DNA from: JAGVGT01 sp963807225
GTDB lineage: Bacteria; Desulfobacterota; Desulfobulbia; Desulfobulbales; JAGXFP01
Reading direction: 5' to 3'
Assembly (NCBI GenBank): GCA_963807225.1
Contig: CAWEAD010000007.1
Span: 310,001 to 374,000 of the forward strand
DNA: 64,000 nt
Of the stretch, positions 38,503-47,129 are shown in pieces; the stretch's first letter is position 1; the number at the start of each line of letters is the position of its first letter. The notes below the pieces were generated by a model, which had not been told where the DNA came from, ran no database searches, and saw nothing but the letters and a program-made list of their open reading frames with translations. The translations under genes were made by a program, and so were the position numbers.

Positions 38503-38707
38503 AAATGAATCGCGACGGATTTGCGGGTAGGTTTCGTACTGTGACAACTTTGGAGTAGCCAAAGCCTCAACATCAGCGCATCCCGTTTTCATGTCTGGCA
38601 AAGTGGTTTTCTGACAAGAATTCCCATAAACCGGCAGGGGAAAACGGGATGCGACTCAAATCTATCCTGAATCGTGTGCAAACTAACCAGGGATTCAGGG
38701 AAGGGTA

Positions 38708-38893
38708 ATGCAACTATGGACAATAATCGCGGCGACCTTGGAGGCCATGGATGGTGGCAACAACAATGCCCAAATGACTTCCAGAAAAGCCTTCCGGTTC
38801 AGGAGCTTTGCTGGGCCGAGAACAGCCTTGTATCATGCACCTGTGGAATTACCGGAGCTAAAGAGAATCCACAAAAACGCTGAAGAGTCATAA
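38708..38893 (+). pseudogene. Possible transposase C-terminal remnant
   Basis: The frame reads NNNAQMTSRKAFRFRSF, then ALYHAPVELPELKRIHK. This resembles the C-terminal tail of ISL3-type transposases (N-x-K-x-x-x-x-R-x-x-GFR and LYH-x-x-G-x-LP). No N-terminus or terminal inverted repeats are seen nearby, so at best this is a scar of an old insertion between the lipoprotein and the LuxR regulator. Confidence 0.35.
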
Positions 38894-38983
38894 AATGGGC
38901 GCTTCAGCGATTTACCGAAACAGGAATACTGAGTACTTTACGTTGATAAATTGGCCTGGGCATTGCATTTCTACATCGTCAAA

Positions 38984-40639
38984 CTATGCACGACTCTCAT
39001 GGCTATCGGCTAACGACATCAAAACCGTCCGCAGATTGACTTTTTCATTTACTAAGCCGCTTTTTTTTCTGATGTGTTTTCGATGATTATTGACCGTTTC
39101 CGGTGAAATATTCATGCTCTCGGCAATTTCTTTCGAGGTCATCCCGTCCTTGATCATACCGGCCACACGAATCTCAGTCGGTGTTAAGTTATGATATTGG
39201 GCCGAGAGACGATGTAAAAACGGAGACATGATATTGTTCAGGTTTTTTTCAAGGATATCCAGATAGAGCTTCTGCTCATCGGTCTTTATAATTTCTCTCA
39301 ACTCTACCAGAGATGGGAAAACCAGCTCCTTGACATTAATGAGCATCTGCTCCTCGAGCTCTTTTTTGTCATGATCTCTCTTGTTAAGGAGAACAGTCAG
39401 AGCGACGTTGGCCTGCTCGAGATTTTCGGTTTTGAGCGCCAGCTGTTTAGTGCGGCTTTCAACCAACTTCTCCAAATGTACCGCAAATGTCCGACACTTC
39501 TCTTCTGCCTCTTTCTGCTTCGATATGTCGGTGTGGGTGCCCATGAAGCGAATAGGCTCTCCAGTAGTTTTGTCTCTCTCTACCACCTGTCCCCTGGCCA
39601 AAATCCACCGCCATCCGCCCTCTTTGGTCCGAAGCCGGAATTCTGCTTCATACCGCTCTGACTTGCCCTGAAAATGCTCTTCAATCAGGGCCAAAGTCTT
39701 TTTCTGGTCATCCGGATGCAGGAGATCTACAAATTTGATATTTTTTTGTTTAAGCTCTTCAAGGGTATAACCCACAAGTTTGGCCCAGTTTTCGCCGTAG
39801 ACGGTTTCCCCGGTCACCAGATTGCGGTCCCAAACTCCATCCGATGAGATGTCTAGGGCCAGATGGAGCCGCTCCTCACTCTCCTGCAATTGCCGAATAA
39901 CCTCGTTGTATTCCGTCAGATCCCTCATGGACAGGACAACGGCCGAGATCCTGCCATCGGGTTCGACAACCGGTGAATAGGAAAAGTGATAAAATCGCGA
40001 TTCGCCATTCAGTCCGGCAAATGGATCATGATGCTGGGCCTGGACGCCGCGGAATGCATCATTAAGCGCCACTTTCATTTTCCGGGCGTACAGATCCTTC
40101 CCGAAGATGTCGGAGAGAGACACGCCAAGGATGCCCTCCTGGTCGCAGTGCATTTCCTGGCCAAAGGCATGGTTGATAAACAAAATTTTACGTCCGGGAC
40201 TGATTAAGGATACCAGATCGGTGCTAACGGCCAAGACCTCTTCTTGCATCCGTAATATCTTTTCATGCCTTTTCTTATTGAGACAGTTGGCCATTCGAAC
40301 CAAAAGTTCATTACCGTCAAACGGTTTCAGGAGATAATCGTCAGCCCCGTGCCGTAATGCTTCAATGTAGGTCAGTAAGTCTGCATGACCGGTAATAATG
40401 ATCACACCGACATCGGGCTGTTCGGACTTAAGTCTGTTAAGAAGCTCAAGGCCATCGAGATCGGGAAGAACCAGATCCAGGATGATGAGGCCGAAATACT
40501 GCTCGTGGAATTTTGCAAGCGCCTCCTCGCCATCCGCGGCCATTGTGACCTCATAGCCCTCCGGCTCCAGGATCTCTTTGAGTCCCTTGCGGATCACTTC
40601 CGCATCATCAACCAATAAAATCAGATTATTATTCATCAT
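38984..40639 (-). CDS. Response regulator with receiver, two PAS and LuxR-type HTH domains
   Basis: This 551-residue protein has a receiver (1-120) with DD at 11-12 and acceptor Asp55. Two PAS domains follow (about 140-255 and 260-385; the second has the PAC-like WILARG and THTDISKQK), then a coiled coil (about 385-430). A helical region and a LuxR-type helix-turn-helix (about 475-540, LTPTEIRVAGMIKDGMTSKEI) end the protein. A receiver at the N-terminus and DNA-binding at the C-terminus, with PAS sensors between, is typical of deltaproteobacterial one-piece regulators. Its partner kinase is not in the neighbourhood. It sits next to the matrix genes, which may be its targets. Confidence 0.85.
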   Translation of the reverse strand: MMNNNLILLVDDAEVIRKGLKEILEPEGYEVTMAADGEEALAKFHEQYFGLIILDLVLPDLDGLELLNRLKSEQPDVGVIIITGHADLLTYIEALRHGADDYLLKPFDGNELLVRMANCLNKKRHEKILRMQEEVLAVSTDLVSLISPGRKILFINHAFGQEMHCDQEGILGVSLSDIFGKDLYARKMKVALNDAFRGVQAQHHDPFAGLNGESRFYHFSYSPVVEPDGRISAVVLSMRDLTEYNEVIRQLQESEERLHLALDISSDGVWDRNLVTGETVYGENWAKLVGYTLEELKQKNIKFVDLLHPDDQKKTLALIEEHFQGKSERYEAEFRLRTKEGGWRWILARGQVVERDKTTGEPIRFMGTHTDISKQKEAEEKCRTFAVHLEKLVESRTKQLALKTENLEQANVALTVLLNKRDHDKKELEEQMLINVKELVFPSLVELREIIKTDEQKLYLDILEKNLNNIMSPFLHRLSAQYHNLTPTEIRVAGMIKDGMTSKEIAESMNISPETVNNHRKHIRKKSGLVNEKVNLRTVLMSLADSHESRA

Positions 40640-40923
40640 CTTACCCCGTCACGACTCTTTCCCTTCTGCGCAAAAACCTTTACTTTGGAAAAACTCCTCG
40701 ATGATCCCCGGCTCTTTGAAATAAGAGGAATCCCTTTGGATGCGGCAAGAGATTAACAGCCATTGGCAGACACCACCAATCTATACGGCGATTAGAATTT
40801 TCTGATTCAGCGTCACCTTATATGGTTATTTACTAAATATATCATAGCATTAAGGGCCTGATCCAATCTTAGCTCAAAATAGTTTGCCAACTGGATAATT
40901 CGCTCCAGGTTGATGCAATAAGA

Positions 40924-40967
40924 TAGGGGCTGTCCTAGATAATTTTCATTATCTAGGACAGCCCCTA
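40924..40967. repeat. 20-bp perfect hairpin
   Basis: TAGGGGCTGTCCTAGATAAT (40924-40943) and its exact reverse complement (40948-40967) enclose a TTTC loop. No T-run follows on either strand, so it is not a normal terminator. The outer GGGGCTGTCC resembles the ends of some insertion sequences, so this could be the collapsed relic of an element or MITE. Confidence 0.6.
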
Positions 40968-40999
40968 AAAGTAAGCACTCAGAGCTGGGCATAACCATC

Positions 41000-41044
41000 A
41001 TAAGAAAACGGCCTGTCGGCAAAATGGTACGCCGACAGGCCGTT
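41000..41044 (-). terminator. Rho-independent terminator of the PKD gene
   Basis: AACGGCCTGTCGGC (41007-41020) pairs perfectly with 41031-41044 across a 10-base loop. On the minus strand the stem is followed by TTTTCTT. It lies 45 bases after the stop of the PKD/dockerin-like gene and is well placed to end its transcript. Confidence 0.75.
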
Positions 41045-41088
41045 CATGATAAAAAGTTCCTGCTATAACTGAGCGGAATATTAATTTT

Positions 41089-42576
41089 TTACATATTTCT
41101 GTAGTACCGGCGCCAGATATAAAGGTCAGTTTTTGTTACACAGTTATCTCCATTCAGGTCCGCACTCGCAAGATAGGCCGCATCACCAACACAGTAGCCT
41201 AAGGCATCTGTCAAGATTCTGCGATCCAGTGAATCGAGGACTCCGTTTCCATCCAAGTCGCCGGCAACAGCCTGTTGGAGGGGTAAAACCTCAACAATGC
41301 AGCTGTCCGTATGCTGCAGTCCACTGTAGTCCGTAACTAACAGTTCAAAGGCGAGATTCACCGGGGTCAGGATATCGGCAGGGGCCTCAAAAGTGGGCTT
41401 TAGGGCGGTCGGGTTGGAGAGAGTCACCGGCAGACCCGTTTTCTGTAGCCACTGAACCGTGGCAATGCCGTCATCCGCATCATAGGAGAGCGAACCGTCG
41501 AGAGTCACGACATCACCGGCATAAATACTCTGGTCCCCTCCAGCATTTGCCACCGGCGGGTCGTTTATCCAGGCGGTATTGATAATCACAGTGTCCTTGG
41601 TATAGAGTCCGCCGAAGTCGGTGATCGTTACTTCATAGGCGATACTTGCCCCTGCCGGCCCGGCATCCGGGGCCTTAAAGCTCGGCTGCATGGCAGTGCT
41701 GTCGGAAAGCGTCGTTGCCGGGCCGAAAAGCTGAACCCATGAATAGGAGGCGATCCCGTCATCAACATCGGTTGATCCGGATGCATCCAGAACCACCGTA
41801 TCACCCTCGGCTACCTTCTGATCCACTCCGGCATCGGCAACGGGGGGCTGGTTCACCCAGACAATGTTGACACTGCAAAAGTCGGTATTCTCAAGCCCCT
41901 GGGCATCGGTCACCGTAAGCTGGAAAGACAGAGTCGCGCCGGTGACACCGGCATCAATGGCCGTGAACTCAGGCTGAAGGGCATCAGGATCAGAGAGACT
42001 TACGGTGGGCCCGTCCAACTGAACCCATGAAACGGTCAAAGGGTCGTTATCAATATCATAGGAGTTTGTTGCATCAAGCGTGACTATTTCGCCATTGTTT
42101 ACTACTTGATCAGGACCGGCATTGGCTACCGGAACGTGATTGACGCTAGTGACGGGATCAGTCGTGGGGTCGGGCGTCGTGGTACCGGGTGTCGTGGTGT
42201 CGGGCGTCGTGGTACCGGGTGTCGTGGTGCCGGGTGTGGGGTCGGGCGTCGTGGTACCTGGTGTTGTACTACCAGAGCCCGGTACAGTCGTGCCCGGCAC
42301 GCCATCCCCATAAACGGCGACAACTGAGAAAACACTTCTACCCTCAGTTACTACTGGGCAAGTTATTTCCCTGGCAGCTGGATTAGAGGTCTCACAGAGC
42401 AGCAGATTATCTTGATAGAGCTGGTAGGCCAAGACTGGACTACCCGAGTATGACTGATCCCAGCTTATGGTTACATTTTGGGCAGCTACTGGCGATGCTG
42501 AGAGACCAAGCAGAACTGTAAAAAGAAGGATTATAAGTGAGTTGAATGAAATACGAACAAAATTTTTACATGGCAT
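41089..42576 (-). CDS. Secreted PKD/Ig-repeat protein with dockerin-like C-terminus
   Basis: This 495-residue protein has a signal peptide (cut near SPVAAQ, about 32-34) and an Fn3-like domain. A low-complexity Thr/Pro/Gly linker (TTPGTTTPD repeats, about 102-145) follows. Three PKD-like domains come next, each opening with PVANAG, PVADAG or a close variant and about 95 residues apart. The end carries two EF-hand-like loops (GDLDGNGVLDSLD and ADLNGDNCVTKTDL), like type I dockerins. I chose the ATG at 42576 for its GGAGGT site. The 5' leader holds a GEMM-I riboswitch. This is probably a c-di-GMP-controlled extracellular matrix protein. Confidence 0.8.
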   Translation of the reverse strand: MPCKNFVRISFNSLIILLFTVLLGLSASPVAAQNVTISWDQSYSGSPVLAYQLYQDNLLLCETSNPAAREITCPVVTEGRSVFSVVAVYGDGVPGTTVPGSGSTTPGTTTPDPTPGTTTPGTTTPDTTTPGTTTPDPTTDPVTSVNHVPVANAGPDQVVNNGEIVTLDATNSYDIDNDPLTVSWVQLDGPTVSLSDPDALQPEFTAIDAGVTGATLSFQLTVTDAQGLENTDFCSVNIVWVNQPPVADAGVDQKVAEGDTVVLDASGSTDVDDGIASYSWVQLFGPATTLSDSTAMQPSFKAPDAGPAGASIAYEVTITDFGGLYTKDTVIINTAWINDPPVANAGGDQSIYAGDVVTLDGSLSYDADDGIATVQWLQKTGLPVTLSNPTALKPTFEAPADILTPVNLAFELLVTDYSGLQHTDSCIVEVLPLQQAVAGDLDGNGVLDSLDRRILTDALGYCVGDAAYLASADLNGDNCVTKTDLYIWRRYYRNM

Positions 42577-42628
42577 TTCCGTACCTCCGGAATAAAATTG
42601 AAACATACCGAAGGTTGGAATAACCTTT

Positions 42629-42709
42629 CGGCAACCCCGCTGCCATATCCCCCGAGAATTAGGCCGGTGGTTTTGCGTCCCCACTTTTCAGTTGGGTTTG
42701 CCTTTGTCA
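42629..42709 (-). promoter_or_regulatory. GEMM-I (cyclic di-GMP type) riboswitch
   Basis: On the minus strand the leader reads ACAAAGGCAAACC, then a stem capped by GAAA, then GGGGACGCAAAACCAC, then CGGCCTAA, and ends ATGGCAGCGGGGTTGCCG. These are the conserved blocks of the GEMM-I aptamer in the right order and spacing. A further hairpin (42609-42632, CCGAAGGTT paired with AACCTTTCGG) overlaps its 3' end and could act as the expression platform. The base before GCAAACC is G, which fits c-di-GMP rather than the cGAMP variant, but selectivity is not proven. The start codon of the PKD gene is about 50 bases downstream. Confidence 0.85.
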
Positions 42710-43367
42710 TTTACTCATTTAGTGAATTGCTCCCTGTTATCATAATTTTCATCTCCTACAATCATTACTGCATCTCATAAGGCGCATATCAATATATGGG
42801 GAGCGCCTACCGCGCCCCTTCTTCAAGCATTCCCCAACAATGAAGGGAAAGCATCTATGTGGAAGAAGGGAGGCATGAGAGATGAAGGCAATTGTGCTAC
42901 TATTTTATGACCAAAATCTGATGATAATATAACCAAAAATTAAAAAAATATTTTTTGTTATTAATGGGAACGATTATAGCTAATTCGAAAACCCAGTCAA
43001 TAGCAAAATCTAAATAACCGGTTTATTTTAAACCATAATATCCCCATTTTCATACCATTCCCTTCCCTGTCGCCTTCCCGAGACTGACGTTCCCCTCTAA
43101 GTCCATCTCCAAATGGTCGTCGGCATGCATTTCTGAGAAATGTTTTCATATCTTAATTCTATTTGGTCATAAAACATGACCAATATCTATTACTTTTTTG
43201 TCTGTTGATAAACTGCCTTTCCTCATCCAGCATGGAAGATAGTGGAAAGAAGAGAATTATCAAAATTACTCACTGGACAGTTCACGCGGAACTGGCTCGA
43301 TCTACCGATTTTCTTTTAGCTTGCAACTGCCGCCGATACTAAGAAAATTAACTGTAGGGAGGGGAAA
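42710..43367. other. AT-rich intergenic region between divergent matrix genes
   Basis: About 660 bases separate the riboswitch from the start of the VpsT-like gene, which is divergent from the PKD gene. I see no coding frame. The stretch 42890-43020 is strongly AT-rich and a plausible promoter region for both sides. No clear inverted-repeat operator was found. Confidence 0.4.
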
Positions 43368-44072
43368 ATGGTCGAGGTTAACATGGACAAGAAGGACTAC
43401 TCCGAGCGTTTAGACATGACCCAGATTCATATAGTCGGAAACCTTCAACTTCAAAACGAACTGTTCTCAAAAACACTTGCCAAAGAAACAGGCCTGCCCT
43501 GCACCTATACGTCCCAAGAAAAACTACCCTATCTTATGGAGGAAAACAGCGGGAAAAACAGTGTAATCCTCTGGGACTGCGTCGATGACGGAGATGAGGC
43601 CATCTGGAGTGAGATGAGTCCAGATTTCCCCAGAGATGATTGGCGGTTCATCCTATTTAATGTACTTCCTGAGCAAAACATTGAAACTGAGGCGGTTAAG
43701 CGCGGCGTCAAAGGGATCTTTTACAGAGGCGACTCTCTTTCCGCATATAAGAAAGGAATCCAGACAATTTTAAAGGGGCAGCTCTGGTTTTCTCGGATGG
43801 TTTTGGAAAAATGTCTCGTTCAGTCGGGAATGACCAACGAGGAGGCCCCGGGGAAACAAGTGTATCTAACTTTCCGGGAACAACAAATCCTTTCCATGGT
43901 CGCATCTGGTCTCAGTAAAGATGAAATTTCCGACAGCCTCAACATCAGTCCGCATACCGTCAAGACCCACACACACAATATCTACAAGAAAATCAATGTG
44001 AACAGCCGCGTCAAAGCAACACTCTGGGCAACGCGAAACCTCGTTGCCTTAAAAAAAACAACTTACCGATAA
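43368..44072 (+). CDS. VpsT/CsgD-like LuxR regulator, c-di-GMP-binding type
   Basis: This 234-residue regulator has an N-terminal pseudo-receiver (about 15-135) without the normal Asp triad. It then carries the tetrapeptide Trp140-Phe-Ser-Arg143, which fits the W[FLM][TS]R motif used by VpsT to bind cyclic di-GMP. A LuxR helix-turn-helix follows (about 165-225, LTFREQQILSMVASGLSKDE). VpsT and CsgD activate matrix polysaccharide and curli genes. A GGGAGGGG site precedes the start. The wza-wzz export genes lie just downstream in the same direction, so it is likely their activator. Confidence 0.85.
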   Translation: MVEVNMDKKDYSERLDMTQIHIVGNLQLQNELFSKTLAKETGLPCTYTSQEKLPYLMEENSGKNSVILWDCVDDGDEAIWSEMSPDFPRDDWRFILFNVLPEQNIETEAVKRGVKGIFYRGDSLSAYKKGIQTILKGQLWFSRMVLEKCLVQSGMTNEEAPGKQVYLTFREQQILSMVASGLSKDEISDSLNISPHTVKTHTHNIYKKINVNSRVKATLWATRNLVALKKTTYR

Positions 44073-44489
44073 AATATATGGGCTGACATAAGTGAACCTG
44101 ACCTCTTGATTATTTTCACTAATCAAATGGTGTAGGAAAGAGAGAGATTTTCCAGAAGTCTCTGTGCATCAAGCGAGGTTTAATCCGAACCCGCAATTTC
44201 TCCTCCTTGACTTCAACTACCCCTTTCCTTGCACTCAGCTTTTTATCATCCTAATAGTTCTTTTTAGGTTCCAGGTATGAACCGACATTACTCATGACCG
44301 GAATCCCGCTATTCACTGGCACGCCAGGACTAGCTGTCAGCCACATTCTGGCTCGCCGAATCAGTCGTTTTCAATCAGTAAGTTTCCGCTCGGATTGTTC
44401 CCAGTCATCTTCACATTTGCTCTTACCCATTGTGCAATTTCAGGGAATGTTCTCAAGCAAAAGGTGTAGGAATACACCGGAATTTTTCA

Positions 44490-44589
44490 TACTCCTTTCA
44501 GAAAAACCCTCTCTGCAAATAAGAAAAATATACACCTCTCGGACGATTGATATCACTGGGCAGAATTTGATGTGATTACAAATAAGGGA
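44490..44589 (+). promoter_or_regulatory. Shared cis element, copy B
   Basis: This stretch begins TACTCCTTTCAG and ends TTTGATGTGATTACAAATAA. It aligns along its whole length with 36521-36618 with small gaps. It sits about 140 bases before the wza-like start. The rest of the gap 44073-44726 shows no convincing gene. It is a strong candidate for the promoter and operator of the polysaccharide operon. Confidence 0.65.
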
Positions 44590-44726
44590 ACTGAGTTGGA
44601 TTAATTGCCCTATGATTTTTGAATTTACCCGGATGATCACAGCCTGACTTTAGCAGGAAGTTTTTTAAAATATTGCGATACCGGCTGCACGCACTGTCGA
44701 CAAGACAAAGGAAGGAGGAAATGTAA

Positions 44727-45476
44727 ATGACTACCTGCGTCACGATAAGAGTCAAAACATGTGTAGCAAGGATTTTTCGATTCGCCATACTCCTTGCTCT
44801 CCTATTGCCGGCAACCGGATGTGCATCCTCCATCACCGAATTTCAAGAGATACCAACCTCATCGCCCCCGGAACAGAAGGTGATTCTACGGCCGGGTGAC
44901 GAAATAGAACTGAAATTCCCTTATTGGAAAGAACTCAATGACACTCAGGTTATCAGACCTGACGGCTTTATCACCCTCCAGCTCATCGATTCGGTTCAGG
45001 CTCAGGGCCTAACACCAGAGGAGCTGGATGCGAAACTGACCAAGCTTTATGAATCGAAAATCAAGGACCCGGTCATTTCCGTAGTGGTCCGCACTCTAGT
45101 CGACCAGAGGATATATGTCGGCGGCGAAGTCAATAAACCAGGCCTCATGACCCTCCAAGGCGAGGTCGACGTACTCCAGGCGATCATTAATGCGGGCGGC
45201 TTTAATGAAACTGCCCGAATGGGTCAGGTGATCGTCATCCGCAAGGGCAAAGAGGGCAAGGCAGTTCCCTACAAAGTTGATCTCTCAAAATCATTGTACG
45301 AAAAAGGACCGAATCAGACTTTCCTGCTGCAGCCCAATGACGTCGTTTATGTTCCCAAGACGGTTATCGCCAACCTTGACAAATTTGTGAATCAATATAT
45401 CTCCGAACTCTTCCTTTTCCGGGGGATAGGGTTTGGCTTCACCTATGTATTGAATGATAGGTATGAGACTCGATAA
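44727..45476 (+). CDS. Polysaccharide export lipoprotein (Wza/GumB family)
   Basis: This 249-residue outer-membrane lipoprotein has a signal ending in LPATGC (Cys about 32). A poly-export domain follows (about 50-135, LRPGDEIELKF, then IRPDGFITLQL), then a SLBB domain (about 130-190, VGGEVNKPG). It should form the outer-membrane channel for the exopolysaccharide. It is shorter than Wza (about 380), as in GumB-type proteins. It is the first gene of the export cluster. Confidence 0.9.
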   Translation: MTTCVTIRVKTCVARIFRFAILLALLLPATGCASSITEFQEIPTSSPPEQKVILRPGDEIELKFPYWKELNDTQVIRPDGFITLQLIDSVQAQGLTPEELDAKLTKLYESKIKDPVISVVVRTLVDQRIYVGGEVNKPGLMTLQGEVDVLQAIINAGGFNETARMGQVIVIRKGKEGKAVPYKVDLSKSLYEKGPNQTFLLQPNDVVYVPKTVIANLDKFVNQYISELFLFRGIGFGFTYVLNDRYETR

Positions 45477-45533
45477 GAGGCGGTAGGAACCTGACCACCA
45501 AGACTGAATAAAAAAAGTGGAGATGAAATAGAT

Positions 45534-47129
45534 ATGCAGCCCCAAGACTCACAATATCTTCCGGCCCCTCATGTCCCTGGAGAAAGCATCTCATTGCGGG
45601 ATATTCTCTATGTCCTGTTTCTTAGGAAAAAAATTCTTCTCCTCTTCTTCGGGGCTGTCTTTCTGAGTGTGCTGATATTCACTTACCTTTCCCCCGAGAT
45701 CTACCAATCGGAAGCAAAGGTTCTCATCCGGGTGGGTCGCGAAAGCCTTGCCCTAGATCCAACCGTTGACGGACCCACTGTCGCACTCTCGCAAAGCAGA
45801 GAGAACGAAGTCAATTCCGAACTGGCAATAATTAAAAGCAGACTCCTGGCCGAACAGGTTGTCGACAGAATTACCCCGGGAGTCTTCCTGGCTGCAGGCG
45901 TTGATAATTCTGACCCCGACGGACCGTTAAACTTCCTCCGACCAGCCATTTACTACATCAAAGATGCCTGGCGGAAATTTGTCCCTCTCTCGATACAAGA
46001 AGAGGCCCCATCCCTTGCCTCTCTGAGGGAAAATGCCATCAACCAAATGATCAACAACCTCTCCGTGGCGGTTGAACAGAAAAGCCACGTCATTACGATC
46101 GCCTTTGAGTCCATGTCGTCAGGATTCAGTCAGAAAGTACTGAACCTCTTTTTGACTTTTTATCAGGACCACCACATTAAGGTTCACAGCACCCAGGCTC
46201 CACCTCAATTTTTTCAGGATCAAGTCGGCAAACTCTCCAAGAATCTACAGGATAAAGAGAACGAGCTCGAAACCTTCCGGGCCGACCACAACATCGCTTC
46301 AATCGCCATTCAAAAGGAGATGCTTTTTAACCAGATCAGCCGGATCCAGAGCGATATCGCGGAAATAAACAGCCAGATCGCCGCTTCCCGGGCCCACAAC
46401 ATCTCCCTTGAGCAAGGGCTGGCAAGCCGATCCCGGGAAGTTGAGCTGGGCCGGGTCGCCGGCAAGAGGAGCGACAACACCGACGCCATAAAAGCCCGCC
46501 TGTTTGATTTCCGCGTAAAAGAGGCGGATCTATCGGCCCGGTATCCCGACGACCACCGGGAACTCATGGAGGTGCGCGAACAGATTCGCCTGGCAGAATC
46601 GGCCTTGAGCAACGAAAAGCAAACCGATGAGGTCACCACCGGTGTAGATCCGACATACCAGGCAATGCAGCTTGCCCTGGAAACGGGACGCGCTCAGCTC
46701 CAGGGCCAGATGGCCAGCCTTAAAGCGCTGGAGGCGGACCTCAAAAAGCCGAAAGCCGAGCTGGCCGAGCTGGTCAGTAACGAGGCCAGCGAGGCGAGAC
46801 TGCAGCGTGAAGCAAAGCTTCTGGAAGGAGAGTATCTCCGCTATCGCCAGGACATGCAGCGCACCAACATTTCCACGCAACTTGACTTAGACAAGGTTTC
46901 CAACCTGAGCATAATTCAATCGGCAACCATGCCGATGAAACCGACAAGACCCAATAAAGCCCTCAATCTCGCTCTCGGCTTCTTTGTTGCCCTCTTTGGC
47001 GGAATCAGTCTGGTTTTTGTTCTCGAGTATCTCGATGATTCACTGAAAACAAAAGAGGAAGTGGAAGAAAGGCTCGGGCTTTACGTACTGGCCTCAGTCC
47101 CTTGCGAGGAGAACAAGCCATGTACCTGA
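45534..47129 (+). CDS. GumC/Wzz-type chain-length determinant protein
   Basis: This 531-residue inner-membrane co-polymerase has an N-terminal helix (about 33-53) and a C-terminal helix (about 485-505). A Wzz domain (about 15-110) and long coiled coils (about 230-440) form the periplasmic part. No kinase domain is fused; the separate CpsD-like protein at 48563 would pair with it. The next gene starts 10 bases before its stop. Confidence 0.9.
   Translation: MQPQDSQYLPAPHVPGESISLRDILYVLFLRKKILLLFFGAVFLSVLIFTYLSPEIYQSEAKVLIRVGRESLALDPTVDGPTVALSQSRENEVNSELAIIKSRLLAEQVVDRITPGVFLAAGVDNSDPDGPLNFLRPAIYYIKDAWRKFVPLSIQEEAPSLASLRENAINQMINNLSVAVEQKSHVITIAFESMSSGFSQKVLNLFLTFYQDHHIKVHSTQAPPQFFQDQVGKLSKNLQDKENELETFRADHNIASIAIQKEMLFNQISRIQSDIAEINSQIAASRAHNISLEQGLASRSREVELGRVAGKRSDNTDAIKARLFDFRVKEADLSARYPDDHRELMEVREQIRLAESALSNEKQTDEVTTGVDPTYQAMQLALETGRAQLQGQMASLKALEADLKKPKAELAELVSNEASEARLQREAKLLEGEYLRYRQDMQRTNISTQLDLDKVSNLSIIQSATMPMKPTRPNKALNLALGFFVALFGGISLVFVLEYLDDSLKTKEEVEERLGLYVLASVPCEENKPCT

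Noticed and set aside
40813..41022. 69-residue minus-strand frame over the two hairpins
   Set aside because: Its sequence is made largely of the inverted repeats, and it has no ribosome binding site.
44294..44575. 93-residue frame before the wza-like gene
   Set aside because: No ribosome binding site or family match, and it overlaps the conserved cis element, which explains its sequence better as regulatory DNA.
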